Made by a program: the position numbers and the translations under genes. Shown in pieces: positions 25,235-36,098 of a DNA stretch of 42,765 nucleotides; positions within the stretch are counted from its first letter, which is position 1; every line of letters begins with the position of its first letter. Source of the DNA: JBFJVZ01 sp041623895 (GTDB lineage Bacteria > Planctomycetota > Planctomycetia > Pirellulales > Pirellulaceae); contig JBFJVZ010000011.1 of assembly GCA_041623895.1 (NCBI GenBank), positions 1 through 42,765 on the forward strand, written 5' to 3'. A model generated the notes under the pieces. The model searched no databases and had not been told where the DNA came from. It saw only the letters and a list, made by a program, of their open reading frames with translations.

Positions 25235-28200
25235 CTACTTTTGTTCCATCAAATTATTTGGCACAGTTTTTGGCCAGGGGCCGGATAAGAAAAGATTGCG
25301 GAGCTCGCATGAACGATCCTGTTCGTGCAGGACGCCGAACTTTTGCTGAAATCCGGTTCCGACATAACAAATCTCGTGGCCGTTGACTTCGACTTTCACC
25401 CCGTCGACATCCGCGGTCAGTTTTACCTGGTTCCAGTCGTTCGCTTTCAGTGCATAGTTCTGTTTTCCATCCAGCCAATTCGTCGGCTCGACCTGATTCA
25501 GTGGTTCGACGTCCGCGCTTTCGATCGATTTCGGGTGAACGAGCCAACGAAGCTTGATGCCATCGGATCGCAGTAAGATGGCAGTTCTTCCCAGGGTCGG
25601 ATGCACTTCGACTTTATCGGGCTCGTATCGAAACTCGTAGGTAATCGATTCGCCCTCGCACAGCGGCCGCAAGTATTGCAGGTGCCCCATACCGGCTAAA
25701 TTTCCGTAAGGCCCGCGTTTGCCGGTTTTCAGAGTGCCGTTGTCGGCGTACCAAGTTCGGCGGGAAGACTCTTGCTCGGGCGTGGATGTTCTCGCAGCCG
25801 CTGCTTGTTTTGCGTCTTCGTCGGGAGCGATTGGCAGATCCAGGTTTGGCACGCTGCCGTAATAGATCTGCATCGACCAGCCGCGAAGTCGATCGTCAAT
25901 CATGTTGACTTCACGAGGGATGGTTGGGTTGCCTTCGATTTTGAACTGTTTCATGTCACAGATTGCAATCGCTTTTATGTGAGCCGCGGCGAAGGGCATG
26001 CCGCTGAATCGTTTATCCGTGATCACTTGCTGGCCGTTGACGCCGACGTGAATTTTGTCTCCTTCAAAACGAAGCGATAAATCGGTCGGACCTTTCTTGT
26101 CATACGCCTTGCAGGGGAATTTTGCGGCGCCTCGCGTAACCAAACCGACGGCGCTGATCGAATCTTCCCATGATTGTGTCGTGTAGGCGACGCCGCCATA
26201 GGAAGTGCTGCTGTCGCTCCAGCCGTGCCGAACATTTCGGTAACTGAATGTAAAGTCACCTTCCAACGGGTACTTCAGTAGTACCGAATTCTGATCTGCA
26301 CCGCCGGCGTACCGTAGCGATCCGCCGCGAAAGACAAACAGGGGCTCGGTGTTGGGCGACTCCGGCCGGCTCGCGTAGGGGATTTGCACGGCCACGAAGT
26401 GCTTCAGCGGCATCACTTCTTTGGCACCGGCCGCGGGTGAGCCACCGTTCTTGGCAAGTACGCGTCCAAAAAAGGTGCGCGTGTAAACGTACTTGCTGCG
26501 GCGGACGTGCTGAAGCAGATCGGTCAGCGCATCGATCGCCAACGGCTTGCTATTCTGGACGTTCAAACACCTGGCAGCCAGTAATCCGGCAGCAACGTTC
26601 ACCGGCTCGTCTCCGTTTTCCTTGGGAACGGTTTCTTGCAAACGCGTTGCCACGCGCTGAAGAACTTCGACCGCGGCGGCTTCGTCACCGGCTGCGATTC
26701 TTGCTAAACCGATCATCGCATCGGTCTCATCACCAGGCTGCTTTACGTGCGGAGTGAGTTTGGCGATCAGGTCATCGGTCTTGTTGCCTTGCGCTGCTGC
26801 CTCCGCAATCATCAACGACACGCTGAGAATCGGTAAATCAGCGTGGCTGGTCGACAACTGCCGAATCGCCTGTAACTTCGGCACCAATTCTTGCAACTCT
26901 TTTGGCGGCACGGCGTACAAGATGTATCCGGTCCAATCCTGCGGCTCGAGATCACCAGTTTCGCCAAACATGATTTTGCCAAGCAGGTCGTACTGTTGTT
27001 GGGCCGAGGTATCGGCGATTTGCAGAGCAACCGGGATCAGATCCTGCGGCTTGTCGTGGAGTTTGATGCCGCCGCTGGCTATCGCGGTGTCGCGCAGCAT
27101 GCTGCCCGCGAGGCTCCAGTCTTTGATTTCCAACATCGTCTTCGCGAGATTTGCACGTTCGGCTTTTGCCTTTTGATCTCCATAGCCACCGGCATAGTTT
27201 GCGTAACGCTGGCGAATCGATGAGAGAAAAGAATCGATCAAGCTGCCCCGATCGCCAGCGGATGCAGTGTCATTGCGCAGCAAATCATTCGTGATTTTTC
27301 TCCACAGTTGGTCCTGTGTCGCAATTTCGCGTTCACTGCCGGACCACTTTAACAAGGTCCGTCGAACTGCAATTGTCGTCGGATGATCTGGGTCGACTTC
27401 TGCCAGCGGCAAAGTTGCATGCAACAGCAAATTAGTGACCGTGACAACATCCGCGGGAAGTTTTTCAGCAAGTACGGCTTTGTCATCCGCATCCGCAAGT
27501 TGTCCTGCATCGATACCAATGGAGGAAGCCATTCGATCCAAACCTGCCAAGGCTTCTTCACGATTCCCTTGACCAAGCGACAACTGTACGGCGACCAGAT
27601 CAGCCAGCAAATTATTCTTGACGAGTTCTCGGCGTTTGCTGAGCATCTGATTCAATTCATCCGCTTTGCCGCAATCAATTGCGGCTTGAACCATCAATTC
27701 AGAGAGGCTGCGAAGATTGAGCTCTTGGTTTTGATCGTAGGGGTACGTCGCATTACGACCAACAACCGGTCGCAGATAGGGGAACAATTCGCCGGCCCTG
27801 GTGGCGGGCATCACGACTTCGCGCAGCATCCCGTAAACTCTTTGCTTGCCACCCGTACGATCTTTCATTTGATCGGCCAGGGTCATGATGCGGACCGACA
27901 ACAAATCGATATCGTTCTTGGAGTTTTGCGAATTCGAGCTTGAGGATGACGTACCGATGCCGATAAAGGCGCCAGCCGTACCGGATTGGTTTCCCACCAC
28001 CAACAGCGGCGGCCCACCACCAAAGGCACGGCGAACCGCTTCAGCCGCAACGTCATCAGCGCCGACTTTCATTGACATCTCGGCCACTTGCAGGATGTCT
28101 TTTGCCAACGATGAGGTGACCACGCGAATGGGATCGCTCGTGGCAATAGTTGCGTCAAGCAGTTCATGCATCGACGCGATCATTTCCTGCGACCCTTCCG

Positions 28201-31200
28201 ACGTTCCGGCCGCGCGGATTCGGGCGATCATCAAGACTCGTGCCACTTGCGGACGCTCGCATTTCTGCGCCAGCGAGCCGAGTTTGGCCGACAACTCAAA
28301 CGCCGCCTGCTGGCTGGGCTTCACTTCGCTGGCCAGGGCCATCAGCGCCGGCGAATAAAGAGCAAGTAATCGAGTACCGACCTTCCTGGTTTTGCTATTG
28401 TCAACGTCTGGAAGCACGACCAGCTGATTGAGCTGAGTCAACAAAGTCTCGGCGGAAGAGTCGTCCAGAGACACCGCGATCATCGCCTGTAAGGCAACCA
28501 ACGACCAATCATCCTGGCGGTCCTGCGACAACTGCCGCAACCGATCTTGGGTTTCTTTCAGAAAGGCTCGTCCATCATCGCTTTCTGCCAATTTATAGAT
28601 CACCATTGCGGAGACGGACGAATCTTCCGGTTTTGTTTCCAAGTGCGCAGTCGTGGGCAACAAATTAACGAAAGGCTCCCCAGGCTTGGCTTGCTGTTCG
28701 TTGGATGTTTCCACGATGATTTGCTCAAAGAAGCCGCGGTAATGCGCGGGCTTTAGCGTTTGAGTTGCCTTAGCAAGACCGTCCTCAAATTGTTTTTTGT
28801 AGTCCCTGCTGCCGCTATACCGTTTGGCCGCATCGAATTTCTCCGGCGTGGCGAGCGCGTCAGCGTAAATGCGAATCGCGTCCAGCGGGGCATCGACTTC
28901 GATCAGTTTTTTGGCAATCGCTTCGTAGCTTCTCAAATCAGAGTAATCGCCGTAACCAGGGTTGTATTGGTTCTCGCGCGAGTTATCGGTCTTTTCATAG
29001 CCGATTAACAGTTGCTTGCGAGCTTTCTTTTTTTGGCCCGCCTTGACGTAGCTGTCGGCCAGCTTCGCGCCGATTCCGTACTGGTAACTCGAACCGGCCT
29101 CGGCCGCTTGCGGATAAGTCTGCACGTACTCCAGTACCTCCACGCCCAAATCGCGAGTCTCTTCTTTCTTCTCGAGGACCTGGCCAATTTGCCACCACAA
29201 CGGGAACGGGGTAGTTCGGTCTTGTTTCTCGATCAGCGCTTTAAAAGTCTTGATCGTTTCATCCGTACCTACGATTGACATCGTTACGGCGGCAAGAATC
29301 GGTTCGGCAACCGCCCGGGTTGCTTCGTTTCCGACTCGCTTCTCGAGCATCTTGATGACTTTGTCGCGAACCTCCGGATTGGCATCCAGCGAGATGATGC
29401 ACGGCTCCAGCGGTCCATTCGCGGTGCCGCCCGATGATCGCGAGTAACGCATCCAAAAATCGCTGCCAGGCGCATACACGGAATCGTCAGCAAAAACCCT
29501 TTCCATTGCCGAAGCCACTGCGCCGGACTCGGATAGCTCCTTGGAACGGGCAGCATAGCGCAGTACCTCTGACATCGATGCCGGCGGCGCGCTTTTCAAA
29601 ACATGATCGATGAACTCAAGTGCCTCGGGGCCCGGTTTTGAACCGGCCCGCCGGTACAGGTTAACCATCCGGCTTAGTGAATAAGAATCGATCTTGGAAA
29701 GATTCCATTTTGACAGCTCGGTGTAGGCGTATTTAAACCGCTTGCTGTCGGTAACGGCTCGTTCAAAATTGTAGTACTCGTTGCGGATCAGATTCGGATC
29801 TTTTTTAAATGCCGCCAGATAATGCTCGACAGCTTTTCCGGGTTTTCCGGCAGACACGAATTGTTTCGCCGTAGCCAACAACATGACAGTATTGTTTGGC
29901 TGCTTGGCGGTTAGCTTTTCCAGAACCTGATTGGCGTCTTCTTTCCGCCCGGCGGCTGTGTAAAGTTCGGCCAATTCGGTTTGTAAACGGAGCGAATTTG
30001 GTGCAGACTCGACCCGTTGTTCGGCTTGCTGGACCAACGCATCCAAGCGTCCTGCCTGTTTCAGCATGCTGGCAGCTTGCTGGCGGTAATGAGAATCATT
30101 GCGGTCATTGCCGGAATTCAGTTTTCGCATCGCTGCAAAAGCAACTTCTGCGGCAGCCTCCTTGTCACCGCCGCGCAGGTAGCGTTGGCCGATTTCCAGC
30201 AGGTTCGATGTTGATTGACCACCGCGGCGACGCGATCGTTGCAGTACAGCCCTGGCCATGTCGTTCATGCCCAACCGGCTGAGTTGGTCGGACAGAGCCA
30301 GCTCGGTTCTGAGGTCCAGCCGCATGCCGAATAATCGTCGTGCGGCGAGTTTCGCGCGCTCGAATTCACCCAACTTTGAGGCAAGATTCATGGCCGCCAT
30401 CTCGCGCGTTCGCAGCGTCGTCTGGTCCAGCGGATTAATCGCATCCAGAGCCTCAAGCGATTCGCGCGGTCGGTGTAATTCAGCTGCCAGGCGAGCCCGC
30501 TCGATCCAAAGATCATTATCTTCGGGATATTCCTGGCTCAAGTTGACGATCGCTTCATAAGCACCATCAATATCGCCCGTCCACCAGGTCGCATAGGCAA
30601 ACAGGGTGCTTCGTAACTTCGACTCGATGGCGGCCGCATCCGATCTTGGATCCAGCAGACCGATCGGCTTGCGTAAATGCGCCATCAATTCGTTCCGCTC
30701 CGGTGATTCAACTCCGAATTTGAACTGCTGATAGAATGATTGAACGAACGAATCTGACAGCAAGACACTCGAAAACGGCACGGCCACTTGCTGCGATTGG
30801 TAATTACCACCAACGTAATAGTAGGTGTGCGCGGTTCCACTTCGTTGCGAGGAACTGCGGCTGCGACGAACGCCTTGAGCCGAATTCTGCCTCGCTTCCA
30901 TAGCAATCATCATGTCGACCGCATCAAGCCTTAATTCCGGCACAATCTCCGTTGCTGCGGATCCAATCATCGAAATCAATGCAGCCAGATCGCCTGCTTT
31001 GCTTTCGCTGGCCCAGGCAGCAAAATTCTGCTTGATGTGACCAAGAATTCTTTTAACCGAGTCGACCTCGCGCGTGACCAAGAAGAATTGCAGCGACTTG
31101 CCCGTATCCTGGATCGTCTCGGGATTAGTAGCGAACGAAGCCTTAATCTTCGCCGCTTCTTCGTTACGGCCTGCTGCCACTAATTCGCCGTAAACCGAGC

Positions 31201-34200
31201 TTCCGATCAGCGAAAATGATTGTTGCTTGGGATCCTCATTTTGTTGTTTTTCGTACATATCCAAGACCATCTGCAAGCGGCCTTCGGATAGCGGCTCGGG
31301 CTCCTTCAAATTCGCCAGCGCAGCCGCGGGCATATTCTCCGGCGGATTGCGCAGCTGACTGCGGATCCGATCCCTGGAAGACAACTGGGTATACAACAGT
31401 TGCTGCCCGTCGACGCGGTCAAGTTCTGCCAGCCGCCAGTACAATTCGCTGCGCAAATCAGGAATTCCGCCCGCATCAGCTAGCGGCATGTAGCTGCTTT
31501 GATTGGTCGAAAAATAACTTTGCAACTGGAATGCGTCGTATGCTTGCCAGAGTTCATTCACGTCGCTTGACTTGGTGATCACTTGCTCCGAAATCATCGG
31601 CTGAATCAATTCATCCAGCCTTCCTTGTTTGGCTGCCGCAGCGAGTTTGACGGCGAAGGCGATGTAGTCCGCCTGTCCGTACGTCGTTGCGTCCAGCGGT
31701 GAGTTTTGTCGTGAACTCGAGTACGAATTTGCGTAGCGTCCCACTTTGAAGAACGATGCCAGTTGGTAGCCGCTTTGAGTGCGATACATTCGCGGAGTCG
31801 GGTTGACGGCCGCCGTCGAATGTGAAGCCGATGAGGAACTCGGGGGCGACCTTGGTTTGACGAACGAAGCTGCCGGCACGTCATATTTCAGCTTCAAGTC
31901 ACGTACTTCATCGGCCAGCTTGACCGCCTCGTCATATTTCCCGTCCATGACCAACAGGCCCGCCAGCCGGGTTTTGATCTCCCACAAATCGCCGCGCTGT
32001 TGCAGAGCCGTGCGGCACAGCCGAATTGCTGCTTCGTTGTCGTTTCGCCGAATCATGCGGTCGATCATCGAAACCATCGTGACGGGATCATCCGCTTCTT
32101 GCATCAGCTGCAGGGATGCTTCGGCTTGCTCGATTTGACCGCTGTCCACCATCAACGTCAGCATGATGCGCCTGTTTTCGGGTGTGTCAGCCAAAGCCGT
32201 CAGCTGCTTTTGATACTCCAAAGCCGGTTCCCAATCGTCAGCGGCGGCCGACAGTGAGACGATTTGCGTTAGCAAGTCCGCATCGCGCGGGTTTTCGGCC
32301 AACAGCGGTTCCAGCGTTTGACGAGCTGCCCCCAGATCGCTGGTTGCCTTTTGTGCTTCCGAGATCAGCAGCGCCGTTGTCCGCGCGTCCGAAGTTTCTC
32401 GACCACGATCCTCCAGCCGACTAATCAGCCTGGCAAAATCGCCTTTTCGCTCGTACAAAGGCGCGACCGATGCCACCAATCGCTTTTGTTCATCTAACTC
32501 TGTCGCCGCGTCCAGTGATTGCCAGTAAAGTTCGATCGCCTCGTCGGTTCGAAAGCGGTTTGCCAAGACACGAGCCAGCGCATCACGAATCGAAGACTCA
32601 CGCGGCGCTGCCCGTAATGCGCGGCGCAGCGTATCGACACCTTCATCGTCGCGGCCGCTCTGGAAACACAGGTCCGAATAAAAGCGATACGATTCGGGGT
32701 TCCCCGGCTGTGCGGCGATCAATTCTTTGCCGGTAGCCAGCGCATCGTCCACTTTTCCAAGCCGCATTTGCAAACCGGCGATCCGCTGCAAGTAATTAGA
32801 CAAATAGCGCACATCCGATTCAGCCAATTGGCGATACGCTGCCACAGCATCGGCGTAACGGGATGACTTTCGGTACAGTTCGGCCGCAACCGACAGCGCC
32901 GCGGTGTCTTGGGGTGCAAGTTCCACCGCTTTTTCCGCCGCTCCCATCGCTTCGACCGAACGCGCTGCGGCATCCAGCAGCATCGCCAAGTGTCGATATG
33001 CATCCGCGTTGGACGTGTCGTCTGCAACTTGCTTTTCAGCATCCGCAATGCGATCGGCCAGCGTTCCACTGGAGGCGTAAACTTCGATGCGCGCTCGCAA
33101 AACTTGTTCACGCTCCTCCGGTGTCTCAACGATTCCCGCTGCTTTGTCTAGCTGAGCCAGCGAGTCGTCATACCGCTCGGAGCGGGAAAGCAGTTCCGCG
33201 TATCGCATCCGCTGAGCGAAAGTGGGATCCATCGTCTCGGCTTCCGCAAACGCTGCCAGCGCCTTGTCGGGGTACTGAAACAGCGTTAATACTTCGGCCA
33301 GGCGTATCAACGAGTCACGGTTCTTACGATTCCCCTGTGCCAACGAAGCCCAGACCTCGAGCGCTTCGTGTTTGCGATCCAAGCGGTGCAAGTATTCCCC
33401 CAAGTACTCGCGATATTGAGGCTGAGTGGGCGCAAGCTCGATCGATCGGCGATACAGCTCGATTGCTTTTTCGGTGTTGTCAACTTTCCGCATCAGGTCA
33501 GCGACTTGCGAGATGATCACTGCGTCGTCTGACCGTGCATCAACAAGTCGTTGCCAAACCGCGGCGGCCGCTCGTTGCCGCGCCGGCTTGTCGATGGATT
33601 TGTCTTCCAAGAGCAGATTTCCCCAACCGACCAAGTAATCTGGGTTTTCCGGGTCCAGCTTTGCCAACGCTTCAAATTGTTTCGCTGCTTCGGCCGGCTT
33701 GCCCGCGGCGACATAAACGTCCGCCAGCGCCAAACGAACGTCTTTGTCTTCTGGGGCCTTTTCGACCGTGCCGCCGAGCGACTCGATGGCATCGATCAAC
33801 AGTCCTGATTTGGCCAGCGAACGGCCGTGCCGCAATCGCGTATCGATATCGTCGGGGTTCTTTTCAACTTGACCCGCGTAATAGTCGGCCAGCGATGCAT
33901 AGTCACCGGAACTCAGGAACCCGGCCTCGATGCGATGTCGAACATCCGAGTGCAGCCAGCTTCCCGGCCGCAACCGGGAAAGAATTTTCTCCAAGTCAGC
34001 AATGGCCTCATCCTGACGACCAAGCCGTCGTTTCAACTCAGCTGCGGCGATTTGATAGCCAACGGTCCGATAGTCGCCGGCTGCATCGTTCTTCAGCGCG
34101 AGTTGCTCATATCGCTCGAGCGCCGAATCCAATTGACCTTCCTGGGCCAGCGTGGTGGCAATCTCTTCACTCACTCGCGTATCGCCCGGAAAAGCATCTT

Positions 34201-34771
34201 CCAACCGATTCCAGACAGACAAGGCTTTTTCGTTTTGCTCGGCTCGCTGGTAGATCCGGCCTAGTTCTTTGTAAACCATCAAAGCGTCATTGCGTGCCGG
34301 TCCCCGCTGAACCGCGCGCTCCAGCGCCGCCGCAGCTTGATCCGTCTTGCCGACCAACAGCAATGCTTTACCCAAGTAGTAGCTGACCATTGCATCGTCG
34401 GGCACTAAGGGTTCAGCTGCTTGCAATGCCGCGACTGCCGCCGCATCGCTTCCCCGTTGCATCTGTAACAATCCAATCAACGTGTGATAAGCCCCCGCGT
34501 CGTCACCGCCAGCCGCGGCTTTAGACCTCAGTTCGTTGATAAACTCGTCCAACGAACCGGCTTGAATGTGATATCCATACACACGGTCCAAGGCGGTTCC
34601 GGGACGTGGTCGCCGCACCAGGACTGCCAAAAAACGCTCGGCAATCTGTTTTTGCTCAGCACTGGAGGATTCTTGCGCGATGACAGCCTGTCCAGGTGCA
34701 ATGCCGACCACACCGGTGAACAAAACGCAAGCAACTATTGACAAATACAACGTAACTGAGCGGACGGGCAT
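25235..34771 (-). CDS. giant secreted TPR protein with lectin-like C-terminus
   Basis: The 3178-residue protein has a signal peptide (about 1-33, ending AVIA). A very long array of TPR helices follows (about 40-2750), with repeat motifs such as AxxxYrqLaexxP and AAELxRRLGRxDEAI. The first 1000 residues are the most regular; the middle, near 1020-1090, is Ser-rich and low-complexity. The last 370 residues (about 2810-3178) are a beta-rich, concanavalin/LamG-like region resembling the DUF1583/DUF1581 regions of planctomycetes. The start at 34771 has GGAG 9 nt before it. The longer start at 34807 leaves no room for a ribosome-binding site. It is probably periplasmic, a scaffold for protein assembly. 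It is divergent from the MoxR operon. Confidence 0.88.
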   Translation of the reverse strand: MPVRSVTLYLSIVACVLFTGVVGIAPGQAVIAQESSSAEQKQIAERFLAVLVRRPRPGTALDRVYGYHIQAGSLDEFINELRSKAAAGGDDAGAYHTLIGLLQMQRGSDAAAVAALQAAEPLVPDDAMVSYYLGKALLLVGKTDQAAAALERAVQRGPARNDALMVYKELGRIYQRAEQNEKALSVWNRLEDAFPGDTRVSEEIATTLAQEGQLDSALERYEQLALKNDAAGDYRTVGYQIAAAELKRRLGRQDEAIADLEKILSRLRPGSWLHSDVRHRIEAGFLSSGDYASLADYYAGQVEKNPDDIDTRLRHGRSLAKSGLLIDAIESLGGTVEKAPEDKDVRLALADVYVAAGKPAEAAKQFEALAKLDPENPDYLVGWGNLLLEDKSIDKPARQRAAAAVWQRLVDARSDDAVIISQVADLMRKVDNTEKAIELYRRSIELAPTQPQYREYLGEYLHRLDRKHEALEVWASLAQGNRKNRDSLIRLAEVLTLFQYPDKALAAFAEAETMDPTFAQRMRYAELLSRSERYDDSLAQLDKAAGIVETPEEREQVLRARIEVYASSGTLADRIADAEKQVADDTSNADAYRHLAMLLDAAARSVEAMGAAEKAVELAPQDTAALSVAAELYRKSSRYADAVAAYRQLAESDVRYLSNYLQRIAGLQMRLGKVDDALATGKELIAAQPGNPESYRFYSDLCFQSGRDDEGVDTLRRALRAAPRESSIRDALARVLANRFRTDEAIELYWQSLDAATELDEQKRLVASVAPLYERKGDFARLISRLEDRGRETSDARTTALLISEAQKATSDLGAARQTLEPLLAENPRDADLLTQIVSLSAAADDWEPALEYQKQLTALADTPENRRIMLTLMVDSGQIEQAEASLQLMQEADDPVTMVSMIDRMIRRNDNEAAIRLCRTALQQRGDLWEIKTRLAGLLVMDGKYDEAVKLADEVRDLKLKYDVPAASFVKPRSPPSSSSASHSTAAVNPTPRMYRTQSGYQLASFFKVGRYANSYSSSRQNSPLDATTYGQADYIAFAVKLAAAAKQGRLDELIQPMISEQVITKSSDVNELWQAYDAFQLQSYFSTNQSSYMPLADAGGIPDLRSELYWRLAELDRVDGQQLLYTQLSSRDRIRSQLRNPPENMPAAALANLKEPEPLSEGRLQMVLDMYEKQQNEDPKQQSFSLIGSSVYGELVAAGRNEEAAKIKASFATNPETIQDTGKSLQFFLVTREVDSVKRILGHIKQNFAAWASESKAGDLAALISMIGSAATEIVPELRLDAVDMMIAMEARQNSAQGVRRSRSSSQRSGTAHTYYYVGGNYQSQQVAVPFSSVLLSDSFVQSFYQQFKFGVESPERNELMAHLRKPIGLLDPRSDAAAIESKLRSTLFAYATWWTGDIDGAYEAIVNLSQEYPEDNDLWIERARLAAELHRPRESLEALDAINPLDQTTLRTREMAAMNLASKLGEFERAKLAARRLFGMRLDLRTELALSDQLSRLGMNDMARAVLQRSRRRGGQSTSNLLEIGQRYLRGGDKEAAAEVAFAAMRKLNSGNDRNDSHYRQQAASMLKQAGRLDALVQQAEQRVESAPNSLRLQTELAELYTAAGRKEDANQVLEKLTAKQPNNTVMLLATAKQFVSAGKPGKAVEHYLAAFKKDPNLIRNEYYNFERAVTDSKRFKYAYTELSKWNLSKIDSYSLSRMVNLYRRAGSKPGPEALEFIDHVLKSAPPASMSEVLRYAARSKELSESGAVASAMERVFADDSVYAPGSDFWMRYSRSSGGTANGPLEPCIISLDANPEVRDKVIKMLEKRVGNEATRAVAEPILAAVTMSIVGTDETIKTFKALIEKQDRTTPFPLWWQIGQVLEKKEETRDLGVEVLEYVQTYPQAAEAGSSYQYGIGAKLADSYVKAGQKKKARKQLLIGYEKTDNSRENQYNPGYGDYSDLRSYEAIAKKLIEVDAPLDAIRIYADALATPEKFDAAKRYSGSRDYKKQFEDGLAKATQTLKPAHYRGFFEQIIVETSNEQQAKPGEPFVNLLPTTAHLETKPEDSSVSAMVIYKLAESDDGRAFLKETQDRLRQLSQDRQDDWSLVALQAMIAVSLDDSSAETLLTQLNQLVVLPDVDNSKTRKVGTRLLALYSPALMALASEVKPSQQAAFELSAKLGSLAQKCERPQVARVLMIARIRAAGTSEGSQEMIASMHELLDATIATSDPIRVVTSSLAKDILQVAEMSMKVGADDVAAEAVRRAFGGGPPLLVVGNQSGTAGAFIGIGTSSSSSNSQNSKNDIDLLSVRIMTLADQMKDRTGGKQRVYGMLREVVMPATRAGELFPYLRPVVGRNATYPYDQNQELNLRSLSELMVQAAIDCGKADELNQMLSKRRELVKNNLLADLVAVQLSLGQGNREEALAGLDRMASSIGIDAGQLADADDKAVLAEKLPADVVTVTNLLLHATLPLAEVDPDHPTTIAVRRTLLKWSGSEREIATQDQLWRKITNDLLRNDTASAGDRGSLIDSFLSSIRQRYANYAGGYGDQKAKAERANLAKTMLEIKDWSLAGSMLRDTAIASGGIKLHDKPQDLIPVALQIADTSAQQQYDLLGKIMFGETGDLEPQDWTGYILYAVPPKELQELVPKLQAIRQLSTSHADLPILSVSLMIAEAAAQGNKTDDLIAKLTPHVKQPGDETDAMIGLARIAAGDEAAAVEVLQRVATRLQETVPKENGDEPVNVAAGLLAARCLNVQNSKPLAIDALTDLLQHVRRSKYVYTRTFFGRVLAKNGGSPAAGAKEVMPLKHFVAVQIPYASRPESPNTEPLFVFRGGSLRYAGGADQNSVLLKYPLEGDFTFSYRNVRHGWSDSSTSYGGVAYTTQSWEDSISAVGLVTRGAAKFPCKAYDKKGPTDLSLRFEGDKIHVGVNGQQVITDKRFSGMPFAAAHIKAIAICDMKQFKIEGNPTIPREVNMIDDRLRGWSMQIYYGSVPNLDLPIAPDEDAKQAAAARTSTPEQESSRRTWYADNGTLKTGKRGPYGNLAGMGHLQYLRPLCEGESITYEFRYEPDKVEVHPTLGRTAILLRSDGIKLRWLVHPKSIESADVEPLNQVEPTNWLDGKQNYALKANDWNQVKLTADVDGVKVEVNGHEICYVGTGFQQKFGVLHEQDRSCELRNLFLSGPWPKTVPNNLMEQK

Positions 34772-34893
34772 GTCGCAGGGCTCCGAGAGAAAAGTGCGTG
34801 CAATCATCCTCTAATCATGTGAACCGCTACCCCCTTGAGTTGCAACTGACTAATCGCACCCTTTAGACTTTTGTAGCAAGAAATCTTTTGTAC

Positions 34894-35024
34894 TTTGTCA
34901 CGACAAAAAACTCGCTTCGCAAAAAAGCGGGCAGTTACCGAAAATGCGAAGCGGACCGCCAGTCCGCGCTGGCCTTGGAAAGCGCACCTTTCTCGGCCAA
35001 CTCATGACTCGGTTGTGACAAAGT
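34894..35024. promoter_or_regulatory. divergent promoter region with inverted 10-bp copies
   Basis: The 294-nt gap between the giant TPR gene and moxR contains ACTTTGTCAC at 34894-34903 and its exact reverse complement at 35015-35024. The first also forms a near-palindrome TTTGTC-AC-GACAAA (34896-34909). The copies lie 123 nt before the TPR start and 42 nt before the moxR start. A 6-bp hairpin (34951-34967) lies between. This pattern suggests one regulator serving both promoters. Confidence 0.4.
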
Positions 35025-35065
35025 GCTGACTGCTATCAACCTTTTATCAATAGTTGACGCACCGC

Positions 35066-36073
35066 ATGAACGATGTCGACCCGGAGCTGCGCGAGCAACT
35101 CAAAAGCTTTCGTGATGATTTCAAAAAACTCCGCGATGAGATTTCGCGTGTCATCGTTGGCCAACAGCCGATCGTCGATGGTGTCTTGATCGCGATGATT
35201 GCCGGCGGGCACGTGTTGCTGGAAGGCGTTCCCGGATTGGGCAAGACCCTGTTGGTGCGAACCCTGGCGGAGACTGTCCATGCGCACTTTTCGAGAATTC
35301 AATTCACTCCTGATCTGATGCCGGCCGATTTGATTGGCACCAATATCTTGATCGAAAGCGAAACCGGTGCCAAAGAGTTTCAATTTCAACAGGGGCCACT
35401 GTTTGCCAACATCCTGCTAGCGGATGAAATCAACCGGGCAACGCCAAAGACACAATCGGCACTGTTGGAGGCAATGCAGGAGCACAGCGTCACGGTCGGC
35501 GGAACAACTCATAAGCTGGAAGGCATCTTCTTTGTGCTGGCCACGCAAAACCCCTTGGAGATGGAAGGGACTTATCCGCTGCCCGAAGCGCAACTGGATC
35601 GATTCCTTTTCAAGATTCTCGTTCCCTTCCCGACGTCGAAGGAAATGGAAGCGATCATGGATCGGACGACGTCGGTGCAGAGCCCGACCGCCCACTCGCG
35701 GCTTGCGCCGGAGCGTGTTTTGGAGATGAGCCAGCTGTCGCGAAAAATCCCGATCGCCGACGTTGTCCGCAAATACGCCATTGACCTGGTAATGGCGACG
35801 CATCCGGATCAAGAAATCGCCACGCCCATGGTTCGTCAATTTGTCCGTTACGGCAGCAGCCCGCGCGGAGCGCAAGGTCTGATTCTGGCAGCCAAAATAA
35901 ATGCAGTGCTGGATGATCGTTATCACGTTGCCACCGATGATATCCGGGCAGTCGCCAAGAACGCACTTCGCCATCGCATCATGTTGAACTTCGAGGGACA
36001 AGCGGAATCCATTCAAACCGACAACGTGATCGAGGACCTTTTGGAGAAAGCGGTTGTAATGGAAACGGTTTGA
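35066..36073 (+). CDS. moxR: MoxR-family AAA+ ATPase
   Basis: The 335-residue chaperone-like ATPase has Walker A GVPGLGKT (Lys60), Walker B LLADEINRA (Asp120, Glu121), a sensor-1 region ATQNPLEMEGTYPLPEAQLDRF, and a C-terminal lid. MoxR proteins insert metal or remodel VWA-domain partners, and such partners follow directly in this operon. The ATG at 35066 was chosen over a TTG at 35054 in the same frame. It is the first gene of a cluster with DUF58, BatA/VWA and VWA-GATase proteins. Confidence 0.95.
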   Translation: MNDVDPELREQLKSFRDDFKKLRDEISRVIVGQQPIVDGVLIAMIAGGHVLLEGVPGLGKTLLVRTLAETVHAHFSRIQFTPDLMPADLIGTNILIESETGAKEFQFQQGPLFANILLADEINRATPKTQSALLEAMQEHSVTVGGTTHKLEGIFFVLATQNPLEMEGTYPLPEAQLDRFLFKILVPFPTSKEMEAIMDRTTSVQSPTAHSRLAPERVLEMSQLSRKIPIADVVRKYAIDLVMATHPDQEIATPMVRQFVRYGSSPRGAQGLILAAKINAVLDDRYHVATDDIRAVAKNALRHRIMLNFEGQAESIQTDNVIEDLLEKAVVMETV

Positions 36074-36098
36074 TATCCTTTGTCGCGATCATTCGTCT

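Noticed and set aside
33535..34386. 283-codon frame on the plus strand
   Set aside because: Antisense to the giant TPR gene; Arg/Pro/His-rich composition typical of a shadow and no ribosome-binding site.
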